Assembly: GCF_042666235.1 (NCBI RefSeq)
Contig: NZ_JBHTFQ010000001.1
Span: 124,001-188,000, forward strand
Length of the DNA stretch: 64,000 bases
Reading direction: 5' to 3'
DNA from: Halodurantibacterium daqingensis
GTDB lineage: Bacteria; Pseudomonadota; Alphaproteobacteria; Rhodobacterales; Rhodobacteraceae
This document shows positions 36,582 to 45,134 of the stretch, one piece after another. The notes beneath the pieces were generated by a model. It ran no database searches and was not told the DNA's origin. It worked only from the letters and a program-made list of their open reading frames with translations. Within the stretch, counting starts at the first letter, position 1. Each line of letters begins with the position of its first letter. Made by a program: the position numbers and the translations under genes.

Positions 36582-36817
36582 AGCCCTTCGACAGGTGTCG
36601 TTCCGACCGGCGCACCTTCGGCCAGCTGGATCGCCTTGACCTTCTCTTCGGCGGCGCGCAGCCGCGCCTCGCAGTGCTTTTTCAGGGCCGCTCCGCGTTC
36701 ATAAAGCTCGATGGATTTCTCCAGCGCCACATCACCACGTTCCAGTTGGCTCACGACGCCTTCAAGCTCGGCCATTGCTTCTTCAAAGCTCATTTCGGTC
36801 ACGGCTCTTTCGGTCAT
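36578..36817 (-). CDS. xseB: Exodeoxyribonuclease VII small subunit
   Basis: A 79-residue helical protein with the XseB signature FEEAMAELEGVVSQLERGDVAL followed by LEKSIELYERGAALKKHCEARL. It forms with XseA a nuclease that degrades single-stranded DNA. No xseA is in the window. It overlaps both the HDAC-like gene and ispA by four bases, giving a coupled hdac-xseB-ispA-dxs operon. Confidence 0.95.
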   Translation of the reverse strand: MTERAVTEMSFEEAMAELEGVVSQLERGDVALEKSIELYERGAALKKHCEARLRAAEEKVKAIQLAEGAPVGTTPVEGL

Positions 36818-37749
36818 CCGTCTCGCTCCATCAAAACCCGCACATGTGCCGCGACGCTCGCGGCCAGCGCGTCAAGATCATATCCCCCCTCGAGTGTCGA
36901 GACCACCCGGCCCCCGGCGCATTGATCGGCAAGCTCACACAGTTCCGAGGTGATCCAGGCGAAATCATCCTCGTGCCAGGCGAGGTTGGCCAGCGGATCA
37001 TCGGCATGGGCGTCGAAGCCGGCCGAGATCAGCACAAGCTCGGGCGCAAAGGCGCGCAGGCGTGGCATGACCTGTTTCGTCACGGCGCGGCGCATTTCGG
37101 CGCCCCCGCTGCCCGGCGGCAGCGGAAGGTTGAGCACATTGTCATGCGCGCCCCGCTCGCCGGAACTGCCGGTTCCGGGATAAAGCGGCATCTGGTGCAG
37201 CGAGATGAACAGGGCGCGGCCGTCATCCCACAACAGATCCTGAGTGCCATTGCCGTGATGCACGTCAAAATCCACCACCGCAACGCGGTTCAGCCCGTGG
37301 TGGTCAAGCGCGCGTTTGGCGGCGATTGCCGCAGTGCCGAAGAGGCAGAACCCCATTGCGCGCGCCGTCTCGGCATGGTGGCCCGGAGGGCGTGTGGCGC
37401 AGAAGGCGTTGCGGACCCGTCCGGCAAGAACAAGATCGACCGCGAGCGTGGCCGCCCCCACCGCCCGCAGCGCCGCGTCGAGCGAGCCTTGTGACACATG
37501 GGTATCCTCATCCAGCATCACCTGGCCGGCGCGGGGGATCGCCCCCTTGATCTGGGCGAGATAGGCCGCGGGATGAACCCGCAGAACCTCGGCCACATCG
37601 GCGAGAGGCGCCTCAAGCCGGACCAGGCCGGCGAATTCCGGTGCGTCCAGGGCGGCAAGGACCGCCTCGAGGCGGGCCACCCGTTCGGGATGGCCGGGGG
37701 GTGTCACATGATCAAGACAGGCGGCGTGGCTGAGAAGGGCGGTGGTCAT
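36814..37749 (-). CDS. Histone deacetylase superfamily (HDAC/AcuC-like) deacetylase
   Basis: A 311-residue zinc hydrolase of the arginase/deacetylase fold. Visible motifs are TRPPGHHAETARAMGFC with the tandem catalytic histidines, VAVVDFDVHHGNGTQDLLWDD with metal ligands, SLHQMPLYPGTGS, and ILISAGFDAHADDPLANL. It would remove acyl groups from proteins, polyamines or acetoin-type substrates; the natural target is not deducible. It is the first gene of an operon with xseB, ispA and dxs. Confidence 0.9.
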   Translation of the reverse strand: MTTALLSHAACLDHVTPPGHPERVARLEAVLAALDAPEFAGLVRLEAPLADVAEVLRVHPAAYLAQIKGAIPRAGQVMLDEDTHVSQGSLDAALRAVGAATLAVDLVLAGRVRNAFCATRPPGHHAETARAMGFCLFGTAAIAAKRALDHHGLNRVAVVDFDVHHGNGTQDLLWDDGRALFISLHQMPLYPGTGSSGERGAHDNVLNLPLPPGSGGAEMRRAVTKQVMPRLRAFAPELVLISAGFDAHADDPLANLAWHEDDFAWITSELCELADQCAGGRVVSTLEGGYDLDALAASVAAHVRVLMERDG

Positions 37750-37992
37750 GGCGCCAGACTAACGGCGCCTCCGGGGGCTGGCAACTGGTCGGATTTTGCC
37801 TGCCGCCGCTGTGCCGCGTCTTCGGGGCTTCGCACCGTCGGGCCTGGCCCGCGCGGCCGGGGCGCGAAGGTCTCGCATGGTTCCGGCGCGGCAGTGACAC
37901 GCCTTTCGCTGCCCGCCTTCCAAGAAACCAGGGGCGGGCAGTGGCGGGGGTGGCGCCGGCTCCCCCCGTCCGATCGTGATAGGGGGCTCTGC

Positions 37993-38877
37993 TCAGCCCA
38001 TCCGTTCCGAGGCATAAGAGCCCGGGCTTGCAGGAAAGACCACCGTCTTGTTGCCATTGAGAAACACGCGGTGGTGTATATGGGCATGCACGGCGCGGGC
38101 AAGAACCTGCGCCTCGACGTCGCGTCCCAGGCTCACATAATCCTCGGGTGACTGGGCATGGGTGATGCGCACCGTGTCCTGTTCGATGATCGGGCCTTCA
38201 TCGAGATCGGGGGTGACGTAATGCGCCGTGGCGCCGATCAGTTTCACGCCCCTCTCATAGGCCTGCTTGTAGGGGTTGGCGCCCTTGAAGCTGGGCAGGA
38301 AGGAATGGTGGATGTTGATGATGCGGCCTGACATCCGCGCGCAGATCTCGTCGGAAAGCACCTGCATGTAGCGCGCAAGCACCACCAGCTCGGTATCGGT
38401 TTCCTCGATCAGGGCCATCAGCCGGGCCTCGGCCTCGGGCTTGTTCTGGGGGGTGACCCTGATGTGGTGGAAGGGGATATCGTGGTTCACCACGACCTTC
38501 TGATAGGTAAGATGGTTCGACACCACGCCCACGATATCGATCGGCAGTGCGCCGATCCGCCAGCGATACAGCAGGTCATTGAGGCAATGCCCGAAGTTCG
38601 AGACCATCACCAGAACCTTCATGCGTCGTGCGGCATCGTGAAACTGCCAGTCCATGTCCAGAGGCTCTGCCACCTTGGCAAAACCGGCTGAGAGCGCCTC
38701 AAGGTCGGCGCCGGTTTCGCTGCGAAAGGTGGTGCGCATGAAGAAGTTGCCGGTGACCGAATCGTCGAACTGGGCGCTGTCGGTGATATTGCAGCCCATC
38801 TCGGCCAGAAAGCCGGAAATGGCGGCGACGATTCCGCGGCGCGAGCGGCATTTTACGGTCAGAACGAAGGCAGTCAC
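37993..38877 (-). CDS. purU: Formyltetrahydrofolate deformylase
   Basis: A 294-residue enzyme. The N-terminal ACT domain (about 1-85: FVLTVKCRSRRGIVAAISGFLAEMGCN) is followed by a formyltransferase-like hydrolase domain. The latter has VLVMVSNFGHCLNDLLYRWR, INIHHSFLPSFKGANPYKQA and GATAHYVTPDLDEGPII, with catalytic-type Asn, His and Asp residues. It releases formate from 10-formyl-THF, balancing one-carbon pools. It is 76 bases downstream of petR; a separate promoter is possible. Confidence 0.94.
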   Translation of the reverse strand: MTAFVLTVKCRSRRGIVAAISGFLAEMGCNITDSAQFDDSVTGNFFMRTTFRSETGADLEALSAGFAKVAEPLDMDWQFHDAARRMKVLVMVSNFGHCLNDLLYRWRIGALPIDIVGVVSNHLTYQKVVVNHDIPFHHIRVTPQNKPEAEARLMALIEETDTELVVLARYMQVLSDEICARMSGRIINIHHSFLPSFKGANPYKQAYERGVKLIGATAHYVTPDLDEGPIIEQDTVRITHAQSPEDYVSLGRDVEAQVLARAVHAHIHHRVFLNGNKTVVFPASPGSYASERMG

Positions 38878-38953
38878 CGGTGATCCTTTCAGGCTTGAGG
38901 CGCAGGCATGACGCGGCCGCAGTTGCCACCTGCATGTGGCGCGGGCGAAAGCG

Positions 38954-39682
38954 TCAGTCCGGGGTCAGCATGTAGCCGGCGCCGCGCACCGTTTGAAGAT
39001 AGCGCGGCTGTTTCGGATCGGATTCGATCTTGCGGCGCAGCCGCGTGATCTGAACGTCTACCGCGCGTTCCTGTGCCGGGTCGCCGCCTGCGCCGCGGTC
39101 CCGGCCCAGATCCTCGACCAGCTGGATGCGGCTGAAGGCCTCGTTCGGGCGCGAGGCAAAGATGCGCATCAACGCCGATTCCGTCGCTGTCAGCCGAACC
39201 GGCGCGCTGCCCTGCCAAAGCTCGCCCCTTTCGACATCATAGCGGACGGGACCCAGCTGCAGCACCTTCGGCCCGCCGGGCTGCACGGCAGGCTGGGGCA
39301 TCCGCCGCAGGATCGCGTTGATGCGCAGCAGCAGTTCCCGCGGCTCGAACGGCTTGATGAGATAATCGTCCGCCCCGGCCTCAAGCCCGGCGATGCGGTC
39401 CTCGGCTTCGCCGCGGGCGGTGAGCAACAGGATCGGCGTATCCAGCGTGTCTCGCAGGGCGCGGGTCAGGCTGATGCCGTCCTCGCCCGGCATCATCACA
39501 TCCAGCACGATCAGGTCGAATTCGAGCCCCCCCAAGAGACGGCGCGCCTGTGCGGCATCGCGCGCGGCACTGACCAGAAATCCCTGCCGGATCAGGAATT
39601 TCTGCAAAAGTCCGCGGATGCGCTCATCATCGTCGACGATCAACAGATGGGCCTGGGGTTGCGCGGTGGCATCAAGGGTCAT
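38954..39682 (-). CDS. petR: OmpR-family response regulator PetR
   Basis: A 242-residue regulator. The receiver domain (about 10-125) has the acidic pair in LLIVDDDERIRG, the phosphoacceptor Asp61 in LIVLDVMMPGEDGI and the conserved Lys in DDYLIKPFEPREL. A winged-helix DNA-binding domain (about 140-240) ends VRGAGYMLTPD. Its one-base overlap with an upstream MarR-type gene matches the petP-petR pair of Rhodobacter capsulatus, needed there for cytochrome bc1 formation. No cognate histidine kinase is adjacent. The pet/fbc genes are not next to it here. Confidence 0.85.
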   Translation of the reverse strand: MTLDATAQPQAHLLIVDDDERIRGLLQKFLIRQGFLVSAARDAAQARRLLGGLEFDLIVLDVMMPGEDGISLTRALRDTLDTPILLLTARGEAEDRIAGLEAGADDYLIKPFEPRELLLRINAILRRMPQPAVQPGGPKVLQLGPVRYDVERGELWQGSAPVRLTATESALMRIFASRPNEAFSRIQLVEDLGRDRGAGGDPAQERAVDVQITRLRRKIESDPKQPRYLQTVRGAGYMLTPD

Positions 39683-40185
39683 CAGCCGGTATCCTTGCTG
39701 CTCTGGTACTGGCGGCGCAGATCCGGGTCCATCATCGCCTCGAGCACTTGCCGGAACCCGGCGACGGCGGCGGGGCCTGCACTCCGATAAGCTGCGCGCA
39801 TGCGGGCGCGCTGGGCATCGGACAGGTCCCGTTCAAGCTGCGCACCCTTTTCCGTCAGGAACAGATGACGCTCGCGCTTGTCCTTGCGCCCCACACGGCT
39901 TTCGACCAGCCCGTCGTCGATCAGGGTGCGCAGAACCCGGTTCAGCGACTGCTTGGTGACGCCAAGAATACCCAGCAGGTTGTTGACCGTGGTCCCCGGG
40001 CTGCGATGGATGAAATGCAGCGCCCGGTGATGGGCCCGGCCATAGGCATGGTTTTCAAGAATCCGGTCCGGATCCGCGGTAAAGCCGCGATAGGCGAAGA
40101 ACATTGCCTCGATGCCCTTTCGCAGCTGCTCGTCCGTCAGGAAGAGGAGGCTTTCGCCTCCGGGTCCTGCGCCGCCTTCTGCCAT
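39682..40185 (-). CDS. petP: MarR-family transcriptional regulator PetP
   Basis: A 167-residue winged-helix protein. The DNA-recognition region is TTVNNLLGILGVTKQSLNRVLRTL, and the wing lies at VGRKDKRERHLFLTEKGAQLERDL, as in MarR proteins. Pairing with petR by a TGATG overlap supports the PetP name. It lies downstream of a TTGGAA-17-TAAAAT promoter candidate and is divergent from ilvE. Confidence 0.83.
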   Translation of the reverse strand: MAEGGAGPGGESLLFLTDEQLRKGIEAMFFAYRGFTADPDRILENHAYGRAHHRALHFIHRSPGTTVNNLLGILGVTKQSLNRVLRTLIDDGLVESRVGRKDKRERHLFLTEKGAQLERDLSDAQRARMRAAYRSAGPAAVAGFRQVLEAMMDPDLRRQYQSSKDTG

Positions 40186-40218
40186 CTGTGCCCCAGCTCC
40201 CCTGTATCTTGCCTTCAG

Positions 40219-40247
40219 ATTTTATGTCAGCCTTGTTGACTTTCCAA
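40219..40247 (-). promoter_or_regulatory. Candidate petP-petR promoter
   Basis: On the minus strand TTGGAA (40247-40242), a 17-base spacer and TAAAAT (40224-40219) lie about 34 bases before the petP start, inside the AT-rich petP-ilvE divergent gap. Confidence 0.5.
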
Positions 40248-40352
40248 GAATCAATTGTTAGCGAAATCACGCTTCGGCGCAATAATATGTCCATGACGGC
40301 CGTTTATTGCGCAACTTGTGGAAAGTGGCCGGCGGGCCGCATGGAGGACACT

Positions 40353-41222
40353 ATGGTCGGTGCCTATGACGATCGTGACGGAAAGATCTGGATGGACGGC
40401 AAGATGCTGGACTGGCGGGACGCCAAGGTCCACGTCCTGACCCATGCGCTGCATTATGCCAGTTCGGTATTCGAGGGCGAACGGGCCTATGGAGGCAAGA
40501 TCTTCCTGAGCCGCGAACATTCCGAGCGTCTGCTGACCTCGGGCCGGCTGATCGATATGGAGATCCCCTATACCGTGGATCAGATCGAAGCCGCCAAGAC
40601 CGAGGTGCTGGCGGCCAACGGGTTCACCGATGCCTATGTGCGCGTCGTGGCCTTCCGCGGCGCGGGCGAGGATATGGGCGTGGCCTCCAGCCGCAACCCG
40701 GTCCGGATGGCCGTGGCCGCATGGGAATGGGGGGCCTATTACGGTGCGGCCAAGATGCAGGGCGCCAAGCTCGACCTGTCGAAATGGAAGCGGCCCAGCC
40801 CTGAAACCATCCCCTCGGCAGCCAAGGCGGCCGGGCTTTACATGATCTGCACCATGTCCAAGCACGCGGCCGAGGCGAAGGGCTGTTCGGACGCCATGAT
40901 GCTGGACTATCGCGGCTATGTCGCCGAGGCGACCGGGGCCAACATCTTCTTTGTCCGCGACGGCGAGGTTCACACGCCGCTGGCGGATTGCTTCCTGAAC
41001 GGCCTGACCCGGCAGACCGTGATCCGCATGCTCAAGGAACGCGGGATCACCGTGCATGAGCGCCACATCATGCCGGAAGAACTTGAGGGCTTCCAGCAGT
41101 GCTGGCTGACCGGCACCGCCGCCGAGGTGACGCCCGTCGGGCAGATCGGCGACTATCGCTTCGAAGTCGGCGCGCTGACCCGCGATATCGCGGAAGCCTA
41201 CGAAAAGCTGGTGCGCGCGTAA
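40353..41222 (+). CDS. ilvE: Branched-chain amino acid aminotransferase
   Basis: A 289-residue PLP fold-type IV aminotransferase acting in the last step of valine, leucine and isoleucine synthesis. Typical segments are KIWMDGKMLDWRDAKVHVLTHALHYASSVFEG, AKAAGLYMICTMSKHAA with candidate lysines, GYVAEATGANIFFV, and LTGTAAEVTPVGQIG. The start at 40353 has GGAGG six bases upstream. An in-frame start further upstream is not supported. A perfect hairpin terminates it. Confidence 0.95.
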   Translation: MVGAYDDRDGKIWMDGKMLDWRDAKVHVLTHALHYASSVFEGERAYGGKIFLSREHSERLLTSGRLIDMEIPYTVDQIEAAKTEVLAANGFTDAYVRVVAFRGAGEDMGVASSRNPVRMAVAAWEWGAYYGAAKMQGAKLDLSKWKRPSPETIPSAAKAAGLYMICTMSKHAAEAKGCSDAMMLDYRGYVAEATGANIFFVRDGEVHTPLADCFLNGLTRQTVIRMLKERGITVHERHIMPEELEGFQQCWLTGTAAEVTPVGQIGDYRFEVGALTRDIAEAYEKLVRA

Positions 41223-41231
41223 GACAGCATC

Positions 41232-41254
41232 GCCCCCGGCCTGACGCCGGGGGC
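41232..41254. terminator. Bidirectional terminator hairpin between ilvE and a small gene
   Basis: A perfect 9-bp stem (GCCCCCGGC / GCCGGGGGC) with a 5-base loop lies 10 bases after the ilvE stop and 15 bases from the stop of the convergent small gene. No strong U-tract. Confidence 0.7.
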
Positions 41255-41268
41255 GGCCTTCCAGGGGA

Positions 41269-41460
41269 TCAGGCGGTGTGTCCGCGTTCGATTCGCAGGA
41301 ATTCCTTCACTCTGCGGCCGGGCGCGGCCCGTTCCGCCGGGCGTTGCGACAGGGCGCGGATCGCGGGGTGCTGACCGCTTTCGCGGGCGATTGCCAGAAA
41401 TGATCTGAGCCGGGCGCCGCTGTTTTCGCGCGGGGTCTTGTCGATGACATGTCGGGACAT
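41269..41460 (-). CDS. Small basic protein of 63 residues, unknown function
   Basis: A 63-residue, arginine-rich protein starting MSRHVIDKTPRENSGARL. GAGGAGT about six bases before the ATG at 41460 supports translation. An extension to 41514 exists but lacks a ribosome binding site. The C-terminal RRVKEFLRIERGHTA and central RSFLAIARESGQHPAI may form amphipathic helices. It lies 64 bases upstream of the DMT permease stop. No family recognised. Confidence 0.6.
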   Translation of the reverse strand: MSRHVIDKTPRENSGARLRSFLAIARESGQHPAIRALSQRPAERAAPGRRVKEFLRIERGHTA

Positions 41461-41524
41461 GGCCACTCCTCCTCGGGTTTCCGTTGGTCCAGTCCGTTCA
41501 ACATAGCAATTCACGCGGCCCTTT

Positions 41525-42463
41525 TCACCCCTGGGGCGTCATTACCTTGCGCTGTTTCGCCCGTTCGATGCCAAGCTGACGTTCGCGCCAGATGATCAGG
41601 ACGCCGGCAAGAATGATCAGCGCCGCCCCGCCCAGCATCACCAGCGTCGGCACCTCGCCAAACAGGAAATAGCCGATCCCGAGCGCGAAGATCATCGAGG
41701 CATATTCGAAGGGCGCGATCACCGATGCGTCGGCATGGCGATAGCTCGCGGTCAGCAGGATCTGGCCCAGCCCGCCCAGAAGGCCTGCCGTGACCAGCAG
41801 CAGTGCCTCGCGCGGGGCGGGCAGCACCCAGCCAAAGGGCACGGTGGCCAGCGACAGGATCGAGGCGGTGATCGAGAACCAGAAGACGATCGCCGAGGTC
41901 TGCTCCATCTGCACAAGCTTGCGCACGAAGACCTGCGCCAGCGCGGTGCACATCGCCCCGGTCAGGACGACGATTGCGCCCAAAGCCTCGAGATTGCCAA
42001 AGTCGCCCACGGTCGTCAGGCGCGGCGACAGGACCACCAGAACCCCGACAAGGCCCAGCGCCACCGCCGAGAGGCGGAAGGCGCGCACCTCTTCGCCCAG
42101 AAACATCGCGGCGAGAATCACCGTCAGCAGCGGCGCCGCATATCCGATCGCCGTCACTTCGGGCAGGGGCAGAAGCCCCAGCCCGGCAAAGCCGAAACCC
42201 ATCGCAAGCGTGCCGACCAGGCCGCGCCAGACATGGCCCATCGGATCACTGACGCGCAGTCCCGTGCCGAGTTCGCTGCGCCACCACAGCCAGACCAGGA
42301 TCACCGGCACGGCAAAGAAGGAGCGGAAGAACACCGCCTCGCCGGGCGGCACATGGTCAGCCGTAGCCTTGATCAGCGATGCCATCACGATGAAGACGAT
42401 CACCGACAGGATCTTGAGGACAATTCCCTGAACAGGAGAGGTCTGAGGCGGTTCTGCTGGCAT
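41525..42463 (-). CDS. EamA/DMT superfamily permease
   Basis: A 312-residue inner-membrane protein with about ten transmembrane helices in two EamA repeats: LKILSVIVFIVMASLIKAT... FFAVPVILVWLWW in the first half, and LGGLGQILLTASYRHADASVIAPFEYASM in the second. It exports or imports small metabolites such as amino acids or sugars; the substrate is not deducible. The start MPAEPPQTS is preferred to an upstream GTG. It is 52 bases downstream of queG. Confidence 0.88.
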   Translation of the reverse strand: MPAEPPQTSPVQGIVLKILSVIVFIVMASLIKATADHVPPGEAVFFRSFFAVPVILVWLWWRSELGTGLRVSDPMGHVWRGLVGTLAMGFGFAGLGLLPLPEVTAIGYAAPLLTVILAAMFLGEEVRAFRLSAVALGLVGVLVVLSPRLTTVGDFGNLEALGAIVVLTGAMCTALAQVFVRKLVQMEQTSAIVFWFSITASILSLATVPFGWVLPAPREALLLVTAGLLGGLGQILLTASYRHADASVIAPFEYASMIFALGIGYFLFGEVPTLVMLGGAALIILAGVLIIWRERQLGIERAKQRKVMTPQG

Positions 42464-42515
42464 TTGGTCCCTCGTTGGGTCCTGCCTAGCCCAACACGTC
42501 ACGGTTGAAAATGCC

Positions 42516-43565
42516 CTACCGCGCCGCGTCTCCTCCTGTCAGCCGTGCTTCGGCCCAGGCTGCCGCATCGGCCACCGCCGGGTCATCGTCCCCGCGCAGC
42601 GCCGCCGCGACCGGGGCAAGGGCCGGATCCCCGGAATTGCCGATGGCATAAAGCACATTGCGCACGAAACGGTCGCGGCCGATCCGCTTGATCGGGCTGC
42701 CCGAGAAACGCGCCCGAAAAGCGGCATCGTCCAGCCGCGCCAGATCGGCCAGCGGCGGCGCCTTCAGATCAGGGCGGGCGGCATAGCGCAGGTCATGGGC
42801 CTCGGCCGCGAACTTGTTCCAGGGACAGGCGGCAAGGCAATCGTCGCAGCCATAGATGCGGTTGCCAAGCTGCGGGCGCAGCGCGGGATCGACAGGGCCC
42901 TCATGCTCGATCGTGAGGTAGGAAATGCAGCGCCGCGCATCCAGCTGGAAGGGGGCGGGAAAGGCTGCGGTGGGGCAGGCGTCAAGGCAGGCGGTGCAAC
43001 TGCCGCAATTCTCGCGTGCCGGGGTGTCCTTGGGCAGATCAAGCGTGGTGAAGATTGCCCCAAGAAAGAACCAGTTTCCCAGATCGCGTGCGAGAAGGTT
43101 GGTATGCTTGCCCTGCCAGCCCAACCCGGCGGCGGCGGCAAGGGGCTTTTCCATCACCGGCGCGGTATCGACGAAAACCTTGATCTCGCCGCCCGCCGCA
43201 TCGATCAGCCAGCGGCCCACGCGCTTGAGCCGCTTCTTGACCAGATCGTGATAATCGCGGTTCTGGGCATAGACCGAGATCGCCGCGCGATCTCGGAGCG
43301 CCGTGACCGCGCGGGGATCGTGATCGGGGGAATAGACCTCGGCCAGCATGATGACCGATCGCGCCTCGGGCCAGAGCGCGGCCGGGTTGCCGCGCCAGGC
43401 CATGCGTTCCGCCATCCAGCCCATCTGCCCGTGCCGGCCCTCGGCGACAAAGGCTGCAAGCCTGGCAGCGGCCTCGGGGATCGCGTCGGGGGCAGTGACG
43501 CCGACCTTGGAAAAGCCTTCGGCCAGCGCAGTGGTGACAAGTCGTTCCTTGAGCTCCGCGCTCAA
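42516..43565 (-). CDS. queG: Epoxyqueuosine reductase
   Basis: A 349-residue cobalamin- and iron-sulfur-dependent reductase that converts epoxyqueuosine in tRNA to queuosine. Two [4Fe-4S] motifs are present: CGSCTACLDACPTAAF (ferredoxin-like) and CDDCLAACPWNKF. WVGKHTNLL-like sequence appears as GWQGKHTNLLARDLG. The C-terminal HEAT-like region (GDPALAPVAAALRGDDDPAVADAA) fits tRNA contact. It overlaps fzlA by four bases. Confidence 0.94.
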   Translation of the reverse strand: MSAELKERLVTTALAEGFSKVGVTAPDAIPEAAARLAAFVAEGRHGQMGWMAERMAWRGNPAALWPEARSVIMLAEVYSPDHDPRAVTALRDRAAISVYAQNRDYHDLVKKRLKRVGRWLIDAAGGEIKVFVDTAPVMEKPLAAAAGLGWQGKHTNLLARDLGNWFFLGAIFTTLDLPKDTPARENCGSCTACLDACPTAAFPAPFQLDARRCISYLTIEHEGPVDPALRPQLGNRIYGCDDCLAACPWNKFAAEAHDLRYAARPDLKAPPLADLARLDDAAFRARFSGSPIKRIGRDRFVRNVLYAIGNSGDPALAPVAAALRGDDDPAVADAAAWAEARLTGGDAAR

Positions 43566-44227
43566 AAATCCAGATCCGCGTAATGCGACGGCGGCGGGAA
43601 GCCCGGCACCTGATCGGCCAGCAGTGCCCGGAACGAGGGGCGCGATTTGATCTTGGCGTACCAGTCCTTCACGTTGGCGTTGCGGTTCCAGTCGACATCG
43701 CTGATGTAATCAAGGCAGGACAGATGCGATGCGGCGGCGAAATCTGCCAGCGTCATCACATCGCCGGCCAGCCAGCGCCGCTGATCCAGCAGCCAGCCCA
43801 TGTAATCCAGGTGATACTTGATCTTCTGCGCGCCGGTCTTGATGTTGCGGCTTTCGGGATAGCCCTGGCCGGACAGCTTCTTGTTCACACGTTCGTAAAG
43901 AAGGTTCGACGTCACCTCGTGGTGAAACTTGTCGTCGAACCAGCTGCAGATGCGCCGAACCTCGTAGCGGTCGGCGGGCGCGCGCGGCAGAAGCGGCGGG
44001 TTGGGATGGATTTCATCCAGGTATTCGCAGATTGCCTGGCTTTCCGACATCAGCCGGTTCTCATATTTCAGGATCGGCACCTTGCCGGCGGGGTTGCGGC
44101 GCAGGAAGTCCGGGCTTTGTTCCCAGAACTTCTCCTCGATCAGCTCCACCTCGATCTTCTTTTCGGCCAGCGTCAGGCGGACCTTGCGGCAGAAGGGCGA
44201 GAGGGGCAGGTGGAAAAGGCGGGTCAT
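43562..44227 (-). CDS. fzlA: GST-like FtsZ-binding division protein FzlA
   Basis: A 221-residue glutathione S-transferase-fold protein. The thioredoxin-like half starts TRLFHLPLSPFCRKVRLTLAEK. The C-terminal helical half carries KIKYHLDYMGWLLDQRRWLAGD, HLSCLDYISDVDW and KSRPSFRALLADQVPGFPPP. That last part and the YISDVDW segment closely resemble Caulobacter FzlA, which binds curved FtsZ filaments and links them to septal wall synthesis. It sits between queG and the peptidoglycan glycosyltransferase mtgA. A general GST role remains possible. Confidence 0.78.
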   Translation of the reverse strand: MTRLFHLPLSPFCRKVRLTLAEKKIEVELIEEKFWEQSPDFLRRNPAGKVPILKYENRLMSESQAICEYLDEIHPNPPLLPRAPADRYEVRRICSWFDDKFHHEVTSNLLYERVNKKLSGQGYPESRNIKTGAQKIKYHLDYMGWLLDQRRWLAGDVMTLADFAAASHLSCLDYISDVDWNRNANVKDWYAKIKSRPSFRALLADQVPGFPPPSHYADLDF

Positions 44228-44281
44228 TCGGATGTCTCTGGCTTGGTGATGGGCCCTTCCTGCCTTGCGAGGGCCGGAAAC

Positions 44282-45010
44282 TCAACCCTCGAAGCAGGCC
44301 GAGCGGCCGTCGGCGCGGATCGTTGCCGCACCGTCAAGGATCGCTGCCGTGCGCCGGCGCTGGGCGTCCGTGGGCCGCGAGGCGCTGCGTTCCTTGGGGT
44401 TCGGCAGCACCATCGCCAGCCGCGCCGCCTGCGTCGGGCTGAGCGACGCGGCATCGGTTCCGAAATAGTGACGCGCAGCCGCCTCGACGCCAAAGACGCC
44501 TGTGTCGAATTCGGCCACGTTCAGATAGACCTCGAGGATCCGGCGTTTGGACCAGAAGGTTTCCACCACCGGCGTCAGCACCGCCTCGGGTGCCTTCCGG
44601 AACCAGGTGCGCCCGTGCCAGAGAAACACGTTCTTGACCACCTGCTGACTGATGGTCGAGGCGCCGCGGCCGCGGCCCTGATCCAGGGCGCGGCGGATCT
44701 CGTTCATGTCGAAACCCCAGTGAAGGCAGAAATTCGCGTCCTCCGCCGCGACGGCCGCGCGCTGCATATGCGGGCTGATCCGGTCCATCGGCACCCAGTC
44801 GCGCTGGATCCCGCCCAGCCGCCGCGATTCCTGCAGCATGTAGATCCCCGGAGGCGGCGGCACCACGGCGAAGACCAGAATCAGCAGAAGCAGGACGGCG
44901 GCAAAGCCCCCCAGACCGCGCCCAAGCCAGCGCAGCCCGCGTCGCCAAAGCGGCTGCGCGCTGCCGGCGCCCTTGCTGCGCGCCCGTGTCTTTGCCCCGG
45001 ATCTGGCCAT
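44282..45010 (-). CDS. mtgA: Monofunctional biosynthetic peptidoglycan transglycosylase
   Basis: A 242-residue GT51 enzyme. A basic cytoplasmic tail and one membrane span (about 33-50) precede the periplasmic domain. The catalytic motif AAEDANFCLHWGFD (Glu90) is followed by GRGASTISQQVVKNVFLW, PEAVLTPVVETFWSKRRILEVYLN and AARHYFGTDAASLSPTQAARLA. It polymerises lipid II glycan strands. The start at 45010 is preferred over an upstream in-frame extension. Adjacent to fzlA. Confidence 0.94.
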   Translation of the reverse strand: MARSGAKTRARSKGAGSAQPLWRRGLRWLGRGLGGFAAVLLLLILVFAVVPPPPGIYMLQESRRLGGIQRDWVPMDRISPHMQRAAVAAEDANFCLHWGFDMNEIRRALDQGRGRGASTISQQVVKNVFLWHGRTWFRKAPEAVLTPVVETFWSKRRILEVYLNVAEFDTGVFGVEAAARHYFGTDAASLSPTQAARLAMVLPNPKERSASRPTDAQRRRTAAILDGAATIRADGRSACFEG

Positions 45011-45134
45011 CGCGCCCTTTAGCCATGAAGTCGCGCCGCCGGTCAAGCGCGGCGGATCATGGACCCGGTGTGATGGAACCTTTGCGGGGTGGAGCGCTTG
45101 AGAGGGTCTCATTTCAACAGAGAGGAGATTGCAG

